Origin: Chryseobacterium sp.
GTDB lineage: Bacteria; Bacteroidota; Bacteroidia; Flavobacteriales; Weeksellaceae
Assembly (NCBI GenBank): GCA_017989575.1
Contig: JAGNPP010000052.1
Coordinates: 1-12,215, forward strand
Reading direction: 5' to 3'
DNA: 12,215 nt
Below are positions 6,087 through 12,180 of the stretch, one piece after another (position 1 is the stretch's first letter; each line of letters opens with the position of its first letter). The translations under genes were made by a program, and so were the position numbers. A model generated the notes under the pieces. That model saw only the letters and a program-made list of their open reading frames with translations, was not told the DNA's origin and ran no database searches.

Positions 6087-7580
6087 ATGAAAAATCTAAA
6101 ATTAGGAATTACAGCATTGGCACTTACTGTTGCTTCTACTGTTTTTGCGCAAACTACTACCAACCCTTGGGTGATAGGTGTAGGTGCTCATGGAGTGAAT
6201 CACGTTGCTCAAAGAAATAATTTCAGCAATACATTCTCTTTAAGAAATTTTGAACAAAACCTATTCGGAGTATCAAAGTATTCTATTACTCCACCATTAT
6301 CTAAATTGACTGTTGCAAGAAGCCTTAGCAAAGGTATCGTTCTTGACTGGCAAACGACTGTTGGTAATGTTGATAACAAGAGATTTGCAATGGAAAAAGA
6401 ATTTTTCCTAATGACAGGTCTTGGTGTTCAGTTCAAAGCTGCTGGCCTTTTATGGGATGAGGAGTCTTGGTTCGATCCATTCTTGAGAGTAGGTGCTAAC
6501 TACCTAAGACACGACTATACAGGTATGTCTTTCCCCGTTACAGATACTAAAGCTGCAGTAGGTGGAGGTACTTATAATGCTTTCAACGAAGATGGAGATG
6601 CTGGAAAAGCTAACCACTTTACAGTAAGTACAGGTGCGGGTGTTAATTTCTGGGTAACTAAAAACTTCGGTTTAGGTGTTCAAGGAGATTATGTATCTAC
6701 TCCAATCGATAAATCAGGAATTGCTAACTTCTGGCAAGCTTCTGCTTCATTGTTGTTCAGATTTGGTAACACAGATAGAGATAAAGACGGAATTCCAGAT
6801 AAGGAAGATGCTTGTCCAGATGTACCAGGTTTACCAGAATTCCAAGGATGTCCTGACACAGATGGAGATGGTATCCCAGACAAAGACGATCAATGTCCAG
6901 ATGTAGCAGGTCCAAAAGAAAACAACGGTTGTCCTTGGCCAGATACTGACGGAGATGGTGTATTAGACAAAGATGATGCTTGTCCAGATGTTGCTGGACC
7001 AGCTGAAAACAAAGGTTGTCCTTGGCCAGATACTGACGGAGACGGAGTATTAGACAAAGATGATGCTTGTCCTACAGTTCCAGGTCTTGCTCAATACCAA
7101 GGTTGTCCAAAACCAGCTTCAGTTTACGGTGAAGAAGCTACAGGAGCTCTTACAAACTTATTGTTCGACTTCAACAAAGCTACTTTGAGACCTGAGTCTG
7201 CTGGTAAAATTGAACAAGCTGCAAGTATCTTGAATGGTGCAAAAGATGCAACTTTCTTAGTAACTGGTCACACAGATGCTAAAGGTGCTGAAGCATATAA
7301 CTTGAAACTTTCTAGACAAAGAGCTGCTTCTGTAGTTGCTGCTTTAGAAGCTAAAGGTGTTAATCCAAATCAATTGAAATCTATTGGAGTTGGAGAAAGA
7401 GATGCTAAAGTTTCTGAGAAAGCAACTGATGCTGAGAGACAAGCTGATAGAAGAGTAGTAGTAGAAGCTGTAAACGGCGCTGCTTGGGAAGCTCTTCAAA
7501 AATCTGATCTTCCAGTTGTAGAGAAGAAAGTAGTTAAAAAAGCTCCGGCTAAGAAAAAAGCTACTAAAAAAAGAAAATAA
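6087..7580 (+). CDS. OmpA family outer-membrane protein with TSP3 repeats (P60-like)
   Basis: This is a 497-residue porin-like protein that anchors the outer membrane to peptidoglycan. Order of parts: a signal peptide ending VFAQ (1-22); an N-terminal beta-barrel rich in alternating aromatic/Gly strands (about 25-227); four calcium-binding thrombospondin type 3 repeats of the form DxDGDGxxDxxDxCP (229-342), of which units 3 and 4 are nearly identical 29-residue repeats; an OmpA C-terminal peptidoglycan-binding domain (about 350-462) with FDFNKATLRPES, Asp397 in GHTDAKG and Arg412 in LSRQRA, the two residues that grip diaminopimelate; and a cationic tail (471-497). The codon pattern is uniform and the gene has its own strong promoter and terminator, consistent with a major surface protein. 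It is monocistronic. The homology to flavobacterial P60 is by overall architecture. Confidence 0.93.
   Translation: MKNLKLGITALALTVASTVFAQTTTNPWVIGVGAHGVNHVAQRNNFSNTFSLRNFEQNLFGVSKYSITPPLSKLTVARSLSKGIVLDWQTTVGNVDNKRFAMEKEFFLMTGLGVQFKAAGLLWDEESWFDPFLRVGANYLRHDYTGMSFPVTDTKAAVGGGTYNAFNEDGDAGKANHFTVSTGAGVNFWVTKNFGLGVQGDYVSTPIDKSGIANFWQASASLLFRFGNTDRDKDGIPDKEDACPDVPGLPEFQGCPDTDGDGIPDKDDQCPDVAGPKENNGCPWPDTDGDGVLDKDDACPDVAGPAENKGCPWPDTDGDGVLDKDDACPTVPGLAQYQGCPKPASVYGEEATGALTNLLFDFNKATLRPESAGKIEQAASILNGAKDATFLVTGHTDAKGAEAYNLKLSRQRAASVVAALEAKGVNPNQLKSIGVGERDAKVSEKATDAERQADRRVVVEAVNGAAWEALQKSDLPVVEKKVVKKAPAKKKATKKRK
6931..7104 (+). repeat. Near-identical 87-bp tandem repeat inside the TSP3 region
   Basis: Two copies start with GTCCTTGGCCAGATACTGAC at 6931 and 7018, a period of 87 bp (29 codons). 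They stay nearly identical at the nucleotide level for about 60 bp before diverging. The repeat is in frame, so unit number could change without breaking the gene. Confidence 0.8.
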
Positions 7581-7601
7581 TTAATCATTATTTCTAAATA
7601 T

Positions 7602-7635
7602 AAATACCTCCAATTTTATTGGAGGTATTTTTTTT
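7602..7635 (+). terminator. Rho-independent terminator of the ompA-like gene
   Basis: AAATACCTCCAAT (7602-7614) and ATTGGAGGTATTT (7618-7630) form a perfect 13-bp stem with a TTT loop, running into a T-tract that ends at 7635. It lies 22 bp after the stop codon. Confidence 0.93.
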
Positions 7636-7650
7636 GTTTTGAGTTTTCAG

Positions 7651-7658
7651 TATTTTTG
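7651..7658 (+). promoter_or_regulatory. Putative -7 box of yebC
   Basis: TATTTTTG fits TAnnTTTG exactly and is followed by CA, 20 bp upstream of the yebC ATG. No TTTG lies at the expected -33 position, where the terminator T-tract of the preceding gene sits. Confidence 0.5.
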
Positions 7659-7678
7659 CATAAATAAATAATCACAAA

Positions 7679-8419
7679 ATGGGAAGAGCATTCGAATATA
7701 GAAAAGCTTCAAAAATGGCCAGATGGGATAAGATGGCAAAAACATTTTCAAAAATTGGGAAAGATATAGCTTTGGCAGTAAAGGCGGGTGGTCCTGATCC
7801 AGATTCTAATCCTGCTCTTAAAAGATGCATCCAAAATGCGAAAGGTGCCAATATGCCTAAAGACAATGTTGAAAGAGCAATTAAAAAAGCAAGTGGTGCA
7901 GATGCGGAAAACTATGAGGAAATCACTTATGAAGGATATGGACAGGGTGGAGTAGCATTCTTTGTAGAATGTACGACGAACAATCCTACAAGAACAGTAG
8001 CGAACGTAAGAGCTATTTTCAACAAGTTTGATGGCAATCTTGGTAAGAATGGAGAACTGGCTTTTATCTTTGATAGAAAAGGGATTTTCACAATCGACTT
8101 AGCTCAAATCAAAATGGATTGGGATGATTTCGAAATGGAAATGATAGATGGTGGTGCAGAAGATGTAGAAAAAGATGAGGAAGAGGTTATGATCACTACT
8201 GCTTTCGAGGATTTTGGTTCATTGTCTCACAAATTAGATGAGTTAGGAATCGAGGCTAAAAGTGCCGAATTGCAAAGAATCCCAAACAGTACAAAGGAAA
8301 TGACCGAGGATCAATTCAAAGGAAATATGAAGATGCTGGATCGTTTTGAAGAAGACGATGATGTTCAAAACGTTTTCCACAATATGGAAATCACTGATGC
8401 GCTTTTAGAAAAGCTTTAG
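7679..8419 (+). CDS. yebC: YebC/PmpR family protein
   Basis: This is a 246-residue cytoplasmic protein of the YebC/PmpR/TACO1 family. Family features are the N-terminal segment RKASKMARWDKMAKTFSKIG, then GGPDPDSNPALKRCIQNAK, the YEGYGQGGVAFFVEC strand region, NNPTRTVANVRAIFNKFDGNLG, and a long acidic middle and C-terminal part. It begins MGRAFEYRKA rather than the MAGHSKW seen in E. coli, a form I associate with Bacteroidota. The family was first annotated as transcriptional regulators. Later work on bacterial and mitochondrial members points to a translation factor that relieves ribosome stalling, notably at polyproline stretches. That role is from the family, not from anything visible here. 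The gene is monocistronic between two terminators. Confidence 0.95.
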   Translation: MGRAFEYRKASKMARWDKMAKTFSKIGKDIALAVKAGGPDPDSNPALKRCIQNAKGANMPKDNVERAIKKASGADAENYEEITYEGYGQGGVAFFVECTTNNPTRTVANVRAIFNKFDGNLGKNGELAFIFDRKGIFTIDLAQIKMDWDDFEMEMIDGGAEDVEKDEEEVMITTAFEDFGSLSHKLDELGIEAKSAELQRIPNSTKEMTEDQFKGNMKMLDRFEEDDDVQNVFHNMEITDALLEKL

Positions 8420-8432
8420 AATATTTCAAAGT

Positions 8433-8462
8433 AAACCGTCTAAGCAATAGACGGTTTTTTTT
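8433..8462 (+). terminator. Rho-independent terminator of yebC
   Basis: AAACCGTCTA (8433-8442) and TAGACGGTTT (8448-8457) form a perfect 10-bp stem with loop AGCAA, followed by a T-run to 8462. The stem starts 13 bp after the stop codon. Confidence 0.93.
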
Positions 8463-8468
8463 ATCCTG

Positions 8469-8486
8469 TTTACGGTTATCCGTAAA
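8469..8486. promoter_or_regulatory. 18-bp palindrome upstream of the lipoprotein gene, possible operator
   Basis: TTTACGG (8469-8475) and CCGTAAA (8480-8486) are perfect inverted arms around TTAT. It is separate from the yebC terminator, has no T-tract after it, and lies about 54 bp upstream of the next ATG, just upstream of a possible weak -7 box TATTTTCG (8507-8514). This position would suit a dimeric regulator, but chance cannot be excluded. Confidence 0.35.
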
Positions 8487-8540
8487 ATTATGAAATATTT
8501 CTTGCCTATTTTCGATAATCAATTTTTAAACTAATTTATT

Positions 8541-9044
8541 ATGAAAAAAGGAGTGATTTCTCTAGCATTAGCTTCAGCTTTAGTTTCTTGTGCTACCACA
8601 AAGACAGGAACAGCAAAAACCATCGATATTGTAGGCTCAGGCGTTATGCATAGGCCTGTAATCGCTGATCTGAATATTCAACAAGAGAAAGTTTCTAAAA
8701 CAGTTACTATTTCTAACATCGAATCTCTTGAAGCTGCAAAAAATCAAGCTGTGCGTGAGCTTATAAAAGAAAATAAAGCGGATCTTCTTGTAGAACCAAC
8801 GTATGAGTCTTCAACTCAAAACAGTAAAACCGAATTAACAGTTTATGGCTGGCCGGCTAATTATAAAAATTTCCGTCAAGTTGAAGAAAAAGACATCAAA
8901 TTCTTAGAGATAAAGCCATCGTACCTTCAGAAAGCAGAAACAGCTCAGCCAGCGGTGCAGGAGAAAAAAGGAAATGGATTATTGTGGGGTCTATTAGGAG
9001 CAGTAGGATTAGCCGGAATTATTGTGGCGGCATCTGGTGTATAA
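8541..9044 (+). CDS. Small lipoprotein of unknown function with a C-terminal hydrophobic helix
   Basis: This 167-residue predicted lipoprotein has a type II signal peptide ending in the lipobox LVSC (Cys17), so the mature protein starts CATTKTGT. The middle contains a segment typical of uncharacterised Bacteroidota lipoproteins: KNQAVRELIKENKADLLVEP (67-86) followed by VYGWPANYKNFR (101-112). I recognise the pattern but know no function. A Lys/Gly hinge (KKGNG) leads to a hydrophobic Gly-rich stretch (147-164) long enough to span or insert into a membrane. Lack of acidic residues just after the Cys argues weakly for retention facing the periplasm. The gene has its own terminator and stands alone between yebC and the convergent rpmA. 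Confidence 0.85.
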   Translation: MKKGVISLALASALVSCATTKTGTAKTIDIVGSGVMHRPVIADLNIQQEKVSKTVTISNIESLEAAKNQAVRELIKENKADLLVEPTYESSTQNSKTELTVYGWPANYKNFRQVEEKDIKFLEIKPSYLQKAETAQPAVQEKKGNGLLWGLLGAVGLAGIIVAASGV

Positions 9045-9047
9045 AAT

Positions 9048-9079
9048 AAAAAATCCCAACTGAAAAGTTGGGATTTTTT
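9048..9079. terminator. Bidirectional terminator between the lipoprotein gene and rpmA
   Basis: The A-rich left arm ending ATCCCAAC (9048-9060) and the right arm GTTGGGATTTTTT (9067-9079) form a 13-bp perfect stem with loop TGAAAA. T-runs on both strands let it serve both convergent transcripts; it starts 3 bp after the lipoprotein stop and lies 21 bp from the rpmA stop. Confidence 0.93.
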
Positions 9080-9100
9080 ATTTTATAAAACGCTGTTAAA

Positions 9101-9358
9101 TTATGCGTTTGGTTCGATAGATACGAAAGATCTATTATTTGCTTTCTTTCTGAAAACCACAGTACCGTCAACAAGAGCGTGCAGAGTGTGATCTTTACCC
9201 ATTCCTACGTTTTCACCTGGGTGGTGTTGCGTACCTCTTTGTCTGATGATGATGTTCCCTGCAATAGCAGACTGTCCTCCGAAAATCTTCACACCCAATC
9301 TTTTAGAATGAGATTCTCTACCGTTCTTGGAACTACCAACTCCTTTCTTATGTGCCAT
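9101..9358 (-). CDS. rpmA: 50S ribosomal protein L27
   Basis: This 85-residue basic protein is a full-length L27. It has the glycine-rich, Lys-rich N-terminus MAHKKGVGSSKNGRES that reaches toward the peptidyl-transferase centre, followed by SKRLGVKIFGGQ, GNIIIRQRGTQHHPGENVGMGKDHTLHALVDG and FRKK. There is no N-terminal extension of the kind cleaved in Firmicutes. It is the second gene of the rplU-rpmA operon, 28 bp after rplU. In many bacteria obgE follows, but here the operon ends at the bidirectional terminator. Confidence 0.98.
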   Translation of the reverse strand: MAHKKGVGSSKNGRESHSKRLGVKIFGGQSAIAGNIIIRQRGTQHHPGENVGMGKDHTLHALVDGTVVFRKKANNRSFVSIEPNA

Positions 9359-9386
9359 TTTGTTTTAAGCTTTTTTGGGTTAATAA

Positions 9387-9782
9387 TTATTCAGCAGTTT
9401 CGCTGGTTTCTGTTACTTCAGCTTTAGCAGCTTTTTTAGGAGCAGCTTTTTTAGCCTCTTTTTTCGCACCGTCAAAACCAGTGATAGAAACAATCTGGAT
9501 TTGAGTTAATTGTTGTCTGTGACCATTTTTCTTAGCATAACCTTTTCTTCTTTTCTTTTTGAAAACGATTACTTTGTCAGCTTGAACGTGGTCAAGAATT
9601 TCTACTTCTACGGCGATACCGTTTACAGCCGGGGCACCTACAGTTACTGCGCCGTTTACAGTAAGAAGAACTTTATCAAAAGAAACTTTCGCTCCTTTGT
9701 CTCCTTTCAAACGGTTCACAAACAACTTTTGGTTTTGCTCAACTTTGTATTGAAGCCCTGCTATTTCTACAATTGCAAACAT
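9387..9782 (-). CDS. rplU: 50S ribosomal protein L21 with a C-terminal extension
   Basis: This 131-residue protein has the L21 core MFAIVEIAGLQYKVEQ at the N-terminus, VSFDKVLLTVNG, and the rRNA-binding VIVFKKKRRKGYAKKNGHRQQLTQIQI. The core is about the length of E. coli L21 (103 residues). The extra 28 or so residues form a low-complexity Lys/Ala stretch (AKKEAKKAAPKKAAKAE) that turns acidic and Thr/Ser-rich at the very end, an extension I associate with Bacteroidota L21. First gene of the operon with rpmA, with a promoter close upstream and a leader too short for a structured autoregulatory element. Confidence 0.97.
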   Translation of the reverse strand: MFAIVEIAGLQYKVEQNQKLFVNRLKGDKGAKVSFDKVLLTVNGAVTVGAPAVNGIAVEVEILDHVQADKVIVFKKKRRKGYAKKNGHRQQLTQIQIVSITGFDGAKKEAKKAAPKKAAKAEVTETSETAE

Positions 9783-9811
9783 TGTTTATAAATTTTATAT
9801 TATTCGAGGTG

Positions 9812-9843
9812 CAAAAGTACAATTATTCTTTCTAAAACACAAA
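9812..9843 (-). promoter_or_regulatory. Promoter of rplU-rpmA
   Basis: On the minus strand, TTTG (plus-strand 9840-9843), a 20-bp spacer and TACTTTTG (9812-9819) fit the flavobacterial -33/-7 promoter. The -7 box is 29 bp from the ATG. This is the best match in the window, with the same spacing as upstream of the ompA-like gene. Confidence 0.75.
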
Positions 9844-9865
9844 CTTTTCAATATTAATTATTATG

Positions 9866-9992
9866 ACAGCTTTTCCGCCTTCCGTTCCCAATCTTTTTGC
9901 CTAAGCTTTACCAGCCACAAAAAAGGATTTCCACTCAAGTCGGGCTGCAGATTGTACAAAAGTTCACCATTAAAATAAAATCGACGTTTGTC
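9866..9992 (-). repeat. Structured intergenic repeat, copy 2
   Basis: Read on the minus strand, the order is GACAAACGTCGATTTT (9992-9977), a variable spacer, CAGC plus CCGACTTGAGTGGA, a long apical hairpin built on AATCCTTTTTTG and CAAAAAGATT (about 9929-9890), GGGAACGGAAGGCGGA, and a closing GCTG (plus-strand CAGC, 9867-9870). The first block matches copy 1 at 15 of 16 positions, and the CCGACTTGAG and CGGAAGGCGGA blocks are identical. The apical hairpin is entirely different in sequence and length, and the outer stem bases differ but still pair. It starts 23 bp upstream of the rplU -33 box and is read in the same direction as rplU. Confidence 0.75.
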
Positions 9993-10189
9993 TTTCAGTT
10001 AGAATTTCAACTTAATCTGCAAAATTTGCAAAATCTGCGAGAAACCTGGATTGGCTAATATCTTTTAAGCGAACAGCCTTAGTGACCTTAAAGCAGTTAG
10101 TATTTCAAAAAAACTTAGTGCACTTTGTGTTCTAATTTTCAATATCAAAAAATCTAACTTCTAACCTCTAATATGTAAAAGAATACTTA
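9993..10189. other. Non-coding spacer with degenerate short repeats
   Basis: I see no gene here. The stretch holds short imperfect repeats: TCTGCAAAAT/TTGCAAAATCTGC (about 10017-10039), and CTTAGTG twice, at 10078-10084 and 10114-10120, followed by related A/C/T-rich sequence. Such worn, slightly repetitive DNA is usual between flavobacterial genes. No terminator or RNA gene is recognisable. Confidence 0.5.
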
Positions 10190-10197
10190 TAAATTTG
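10190..10197 (+). promoter_or_regulatory. Putative -7 box of the GH3 gene
   Basis: TAAATTTG matches TAnnTTTG and is 19 bp upstream of the ATG at 10217. Transcription would then start at about 10203-10205, leaving the TTG at 10202 at or before the transcript start. No convincing -33 TTTG is seen. Confidence 0.5.
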
Positions 10198-10216
10198 ACA
10201 ATTGAAAATTTCATCA

Positions 10217-11719
10217 ATGCTAAATTTCATCAAGAAAAATATCGCGCTCATCTGGGCCAAAAAACATATCGCCAAAACAAAAGATTTTAAAACCAATGCG
10301 GTCAAGAATCAAGAAGAACTTCTGCTTTCGCTCGTCAAAACGGCTGAGAAAACTCTTTTCGGAAGAGAACATCAATTCGAAACGATAAAAAGTATTGAGG
10401 ATTTTCGAACCAATGTTCCGATTGCTGATTACGAAGATTTGAAACCTTACATCGAGAAGATCAAAAAAGGACAATCCAAAATCCTTTGGCCGGACTTGCC
10501 AGAATATTTTGCGAAGACTTCAGGAACAACCTCCGGCGCAAAATACATTCCGATTTCCAAAGAAGCAATGCCTTTCCAAATTGGCGCCGCACAAAGTGCA
10601 CTTTTCCATTACATCGAAAAGAAAAATAACGCTGATTTCGTCGGTGGAAAAATGATATTTCTACAAGGTTCTCCCGAATTAGAAGAAATCAATGGCATCA
10701 AAAACGGAAGATTGTCGGGGATCGTGGCACATCACATTCCAAACTATCTTCAGAAAAACAGATTGCCAAGTTGGGAAACCAACTGCATCGAAGATTGGGA
10801 AACCAAAATCGATAAAATCGTGGAGGAAACTGAAAAAGAAAATATGACCTTGATTTCCGGAATTCCGCCTTGGCTCATTATGTATTTTGAAAAACTGATT
10901 GACCGACACGGAAAGAAAATCACAGAGATTTTTCCAAACCTTCAATTGATCATTACAGGTGGCGTCAACTATGAACCTTACCGAGATAAGATGAATGAGT
11001 TATTGGGGAAACCTGTTGATATTGTTCAGACGTTTCCAGCTTCGGAAGGATTTTTTGCGTTCCAGGATGATTATACGAAAGATGGATTATTGCTTTTGAC
11101 CAATCACGGGATTTTTTATGAATTTGTTCCTTTGGAAGAATTCGGAAAATCGAATGCAAAGAGATTGACACTAAAAGACGTGGAACTTAATAAAGATTAC
11201 GCCTTGATTCTGACGACCAATTCCGGACTTTGGGCGTATTCAATCGGTGATGTTGTGAGATTCATTGATAAAAATCCGTACAGAATTGTTGTTTCCGGAA
11301 GAACGAAACATTTCACTTCGGCTTTCGGCGAACACGTGATTGCATTCGAGGTGGAAGAAGCGTTGAAAGCAACCGTGGAGAAATTTCCTGCACAAATCAC
11401 AGAATTCCATCTTGCACCACAAGTAAATCCTGCGGAAGGTCTACCTTACCACGAATGGTTCATCGAGTTTGAAAAAGAGCCGGAGAATTTTGAAGCTTTC
11501 AAATCTGAATTGGATTTGCAACTCAGAAAACGAAATACGTATTATGATGATCTCATTTCCGGAAATATTCTACAGCCTTTGGTGATTGCGAAACTGAAGA
11601 AAAATGCCTTCCAGGATTATGCAAAATCCGAAGGGAAGTTGGGTGGACAAAACAAGATTCCAAGGCTTGCAAATGACAGAAAAATTGCATTATATTTGGA
11701 AAAACTAAATTTACAATGA
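10217..11719 (+). CDS. GH3 family acyl-acid-amido-synthetase-like protein
   Basis: This is a 500-residue cytoplasmic protein of the GH3 (auxin-responsive) family, part of the adenylate-forming ANL superfamily. Plant members adenylate an acyl acid such as indole-3-acetate or jasmonate and join it to an amino acid. The substrate of the bacterial homologues is not known to me. All three ATP motifs are visible: TSGTTSGAKYIPIS (about residues 101-114), TFPASEG (272-278) and YSIGD (341-345). The segment SGRTKHFTSAFGEHV (about 360-374) corresponds to the hinge before the C-terminal domain. The length is close to the family norm, so it is complete and likely active. An in-frame TTG at 10202 would add five residues, but the promoter position favours the ATG. 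Its TGA overlaps the next gene's ATG by 4 bp. Confidence 0.9.
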   Translation: MLNFIKKNIALIWAKKHIAKTKDFKTNAVKNQEELLLSLVKTAEKTLFGREHQFETIKSIEDFRTNVPIADYEDLKPYIEKIKKGQSKILWPDLPEYFAKTSGTTSGAKYIPISKEAMPFQIGAAQSALFHYIEKKNNADFVGGKMIFLQGSPELEEINGIKNGRLSGIVAHHIPNYLQKNRLPSWETNCIEDWETKIDKIVEETEKENMTLISGIPPWLIMYFEKLIDRHGKKITEIFPNLQLIITGGVNYEPYRDKMNELLGKPVDIVQTFPASEGFFAFQDDYTKDGLLLLTNHGIFYEFVPLEEFGKSNAKRLTLKDVELNKDYALILTTNSGLWAYSIGDVVRFIDKNPYRIVVSGRTKHFTSAFGEHVIAFEVEEALKATVEKFPAQITEFHLAPQVNPAEGLPYHEWFIEFEKEPENFEAFKSELDLQLRKRNTYYDDLISGNILQPLVIAKLKKNAFQDYAKSEGKLGGQNKIPRLANDRKIALYLEKLNLQ

Positions 11720-12081
11720 GAACTTTTTCTTTTCTGATTGCTTTGCTCATCCTTTTGCAATCTTGTACCACAACCATCTACAGAAGTACTTTGAACAAAG
11801 ACAATTTTTCCGCAGTTCAGACGGGAAAGAAATATACTTTTTACGAAAACGGTAAACCAAAATATAAAGCCAGAGTTTCATCTGTGGATGAGAACAAGAT
11901 TGTCACAGTGGCAAACAGTCAGGAAGTGACGATTGCAAAGAATGATATCCGGGTGATTAAAAAGAATAATCCCGGTGGCACAACGGCGATTGTTGTAGGT
12001 TCAGTGGCTGGAATGACAGCGTTTGTTGCTTTGCTTGTTTCGCTCGTTAACAACAGTTCTCCCGATTATTACTATTATTAG
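11716..12081 (+). CDS. Small lipoprotein with hydrophobic C-terminal segment and tetra-tyrosine end
   Basis: This 121-residue predicted lipoprotein has a signal peptide of 16 residues with lipobox LQSC (Cys17), giving a mature start CTTTIYRS. A short beta-rich middle follows (GKKYTFYENGKPKYKARVSSVDENKIVTV, 38-66, given here as GKKYTFYENG then KPKYKARVSS and on). A hydrophobic segment (about 89-111) is next, then a short polar end finishing DYYYY. I do not recognise a named family. The ATG lies within ATGA, overlapping the GH3 stop, so the two genes are probably translationally coupled. That suggests a shared function but does not reveal it. Its layout (lipobox, small soluble part, C-terminal hydrophobic helix) resembles the lipoprotein at 8541-9044 without obvious sequence similarity. 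No terminator is visible after it. Confidence 0.85.
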   Translation: MRTFSFLIALLILLQSCTTTIYRSTLNKDNFSAVQTGKKYTFYENGKPKYKARVSSVDENKIVTVANSQEVTIAKNDIRVIKKNNPGGTTAIVVGSVAGMTAFVALLVSLVNNSSPDYYYY

Positions 12082-12150
12082 AATCTGAATATTAGAATTT
12101 GGAAATGTCAGTAGATGTTACCGAATCTTCAATAGACCGACCAATCCCAT

Positions 12151-12180
12151 AGCCCCGATAGGAACGGCATCCTTTTTTGT
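12151..12180 (+). repeat. Possible third, partial copy of the structured repeat
   Basis: AGCCCCGATAGGAACGGC followed by ATCCTTTTTTGT resembles the left half of copy 2, which on the minus strand reads AGCCCGACTTGAGTGGAA and then ATCCTTTTTTGT. The last 12 bases are identical. The right-half block CGGAAGGCGGA is not found before the window ends 35 bp later, and the upstream GACAAACGT block is absent. It is therefore a truncated or divergent relative, or its right half lies outside. Confidence 0.4.

Noticed and set aside
9510..9791. Plus-strand reading frame across rplU
   Set aside because: Antisense to a ribosomal protein gene, rich in Phe/Ser/Tyr from the reverse of Lys-rich codons. Not a gene.
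10202..10216. TTG start for the GH3 gene
   Set aside because: A TAnnTTTG box at 10190-10197 would place transcription start at about this TTG. The ATG five codons later is the simpler choice.
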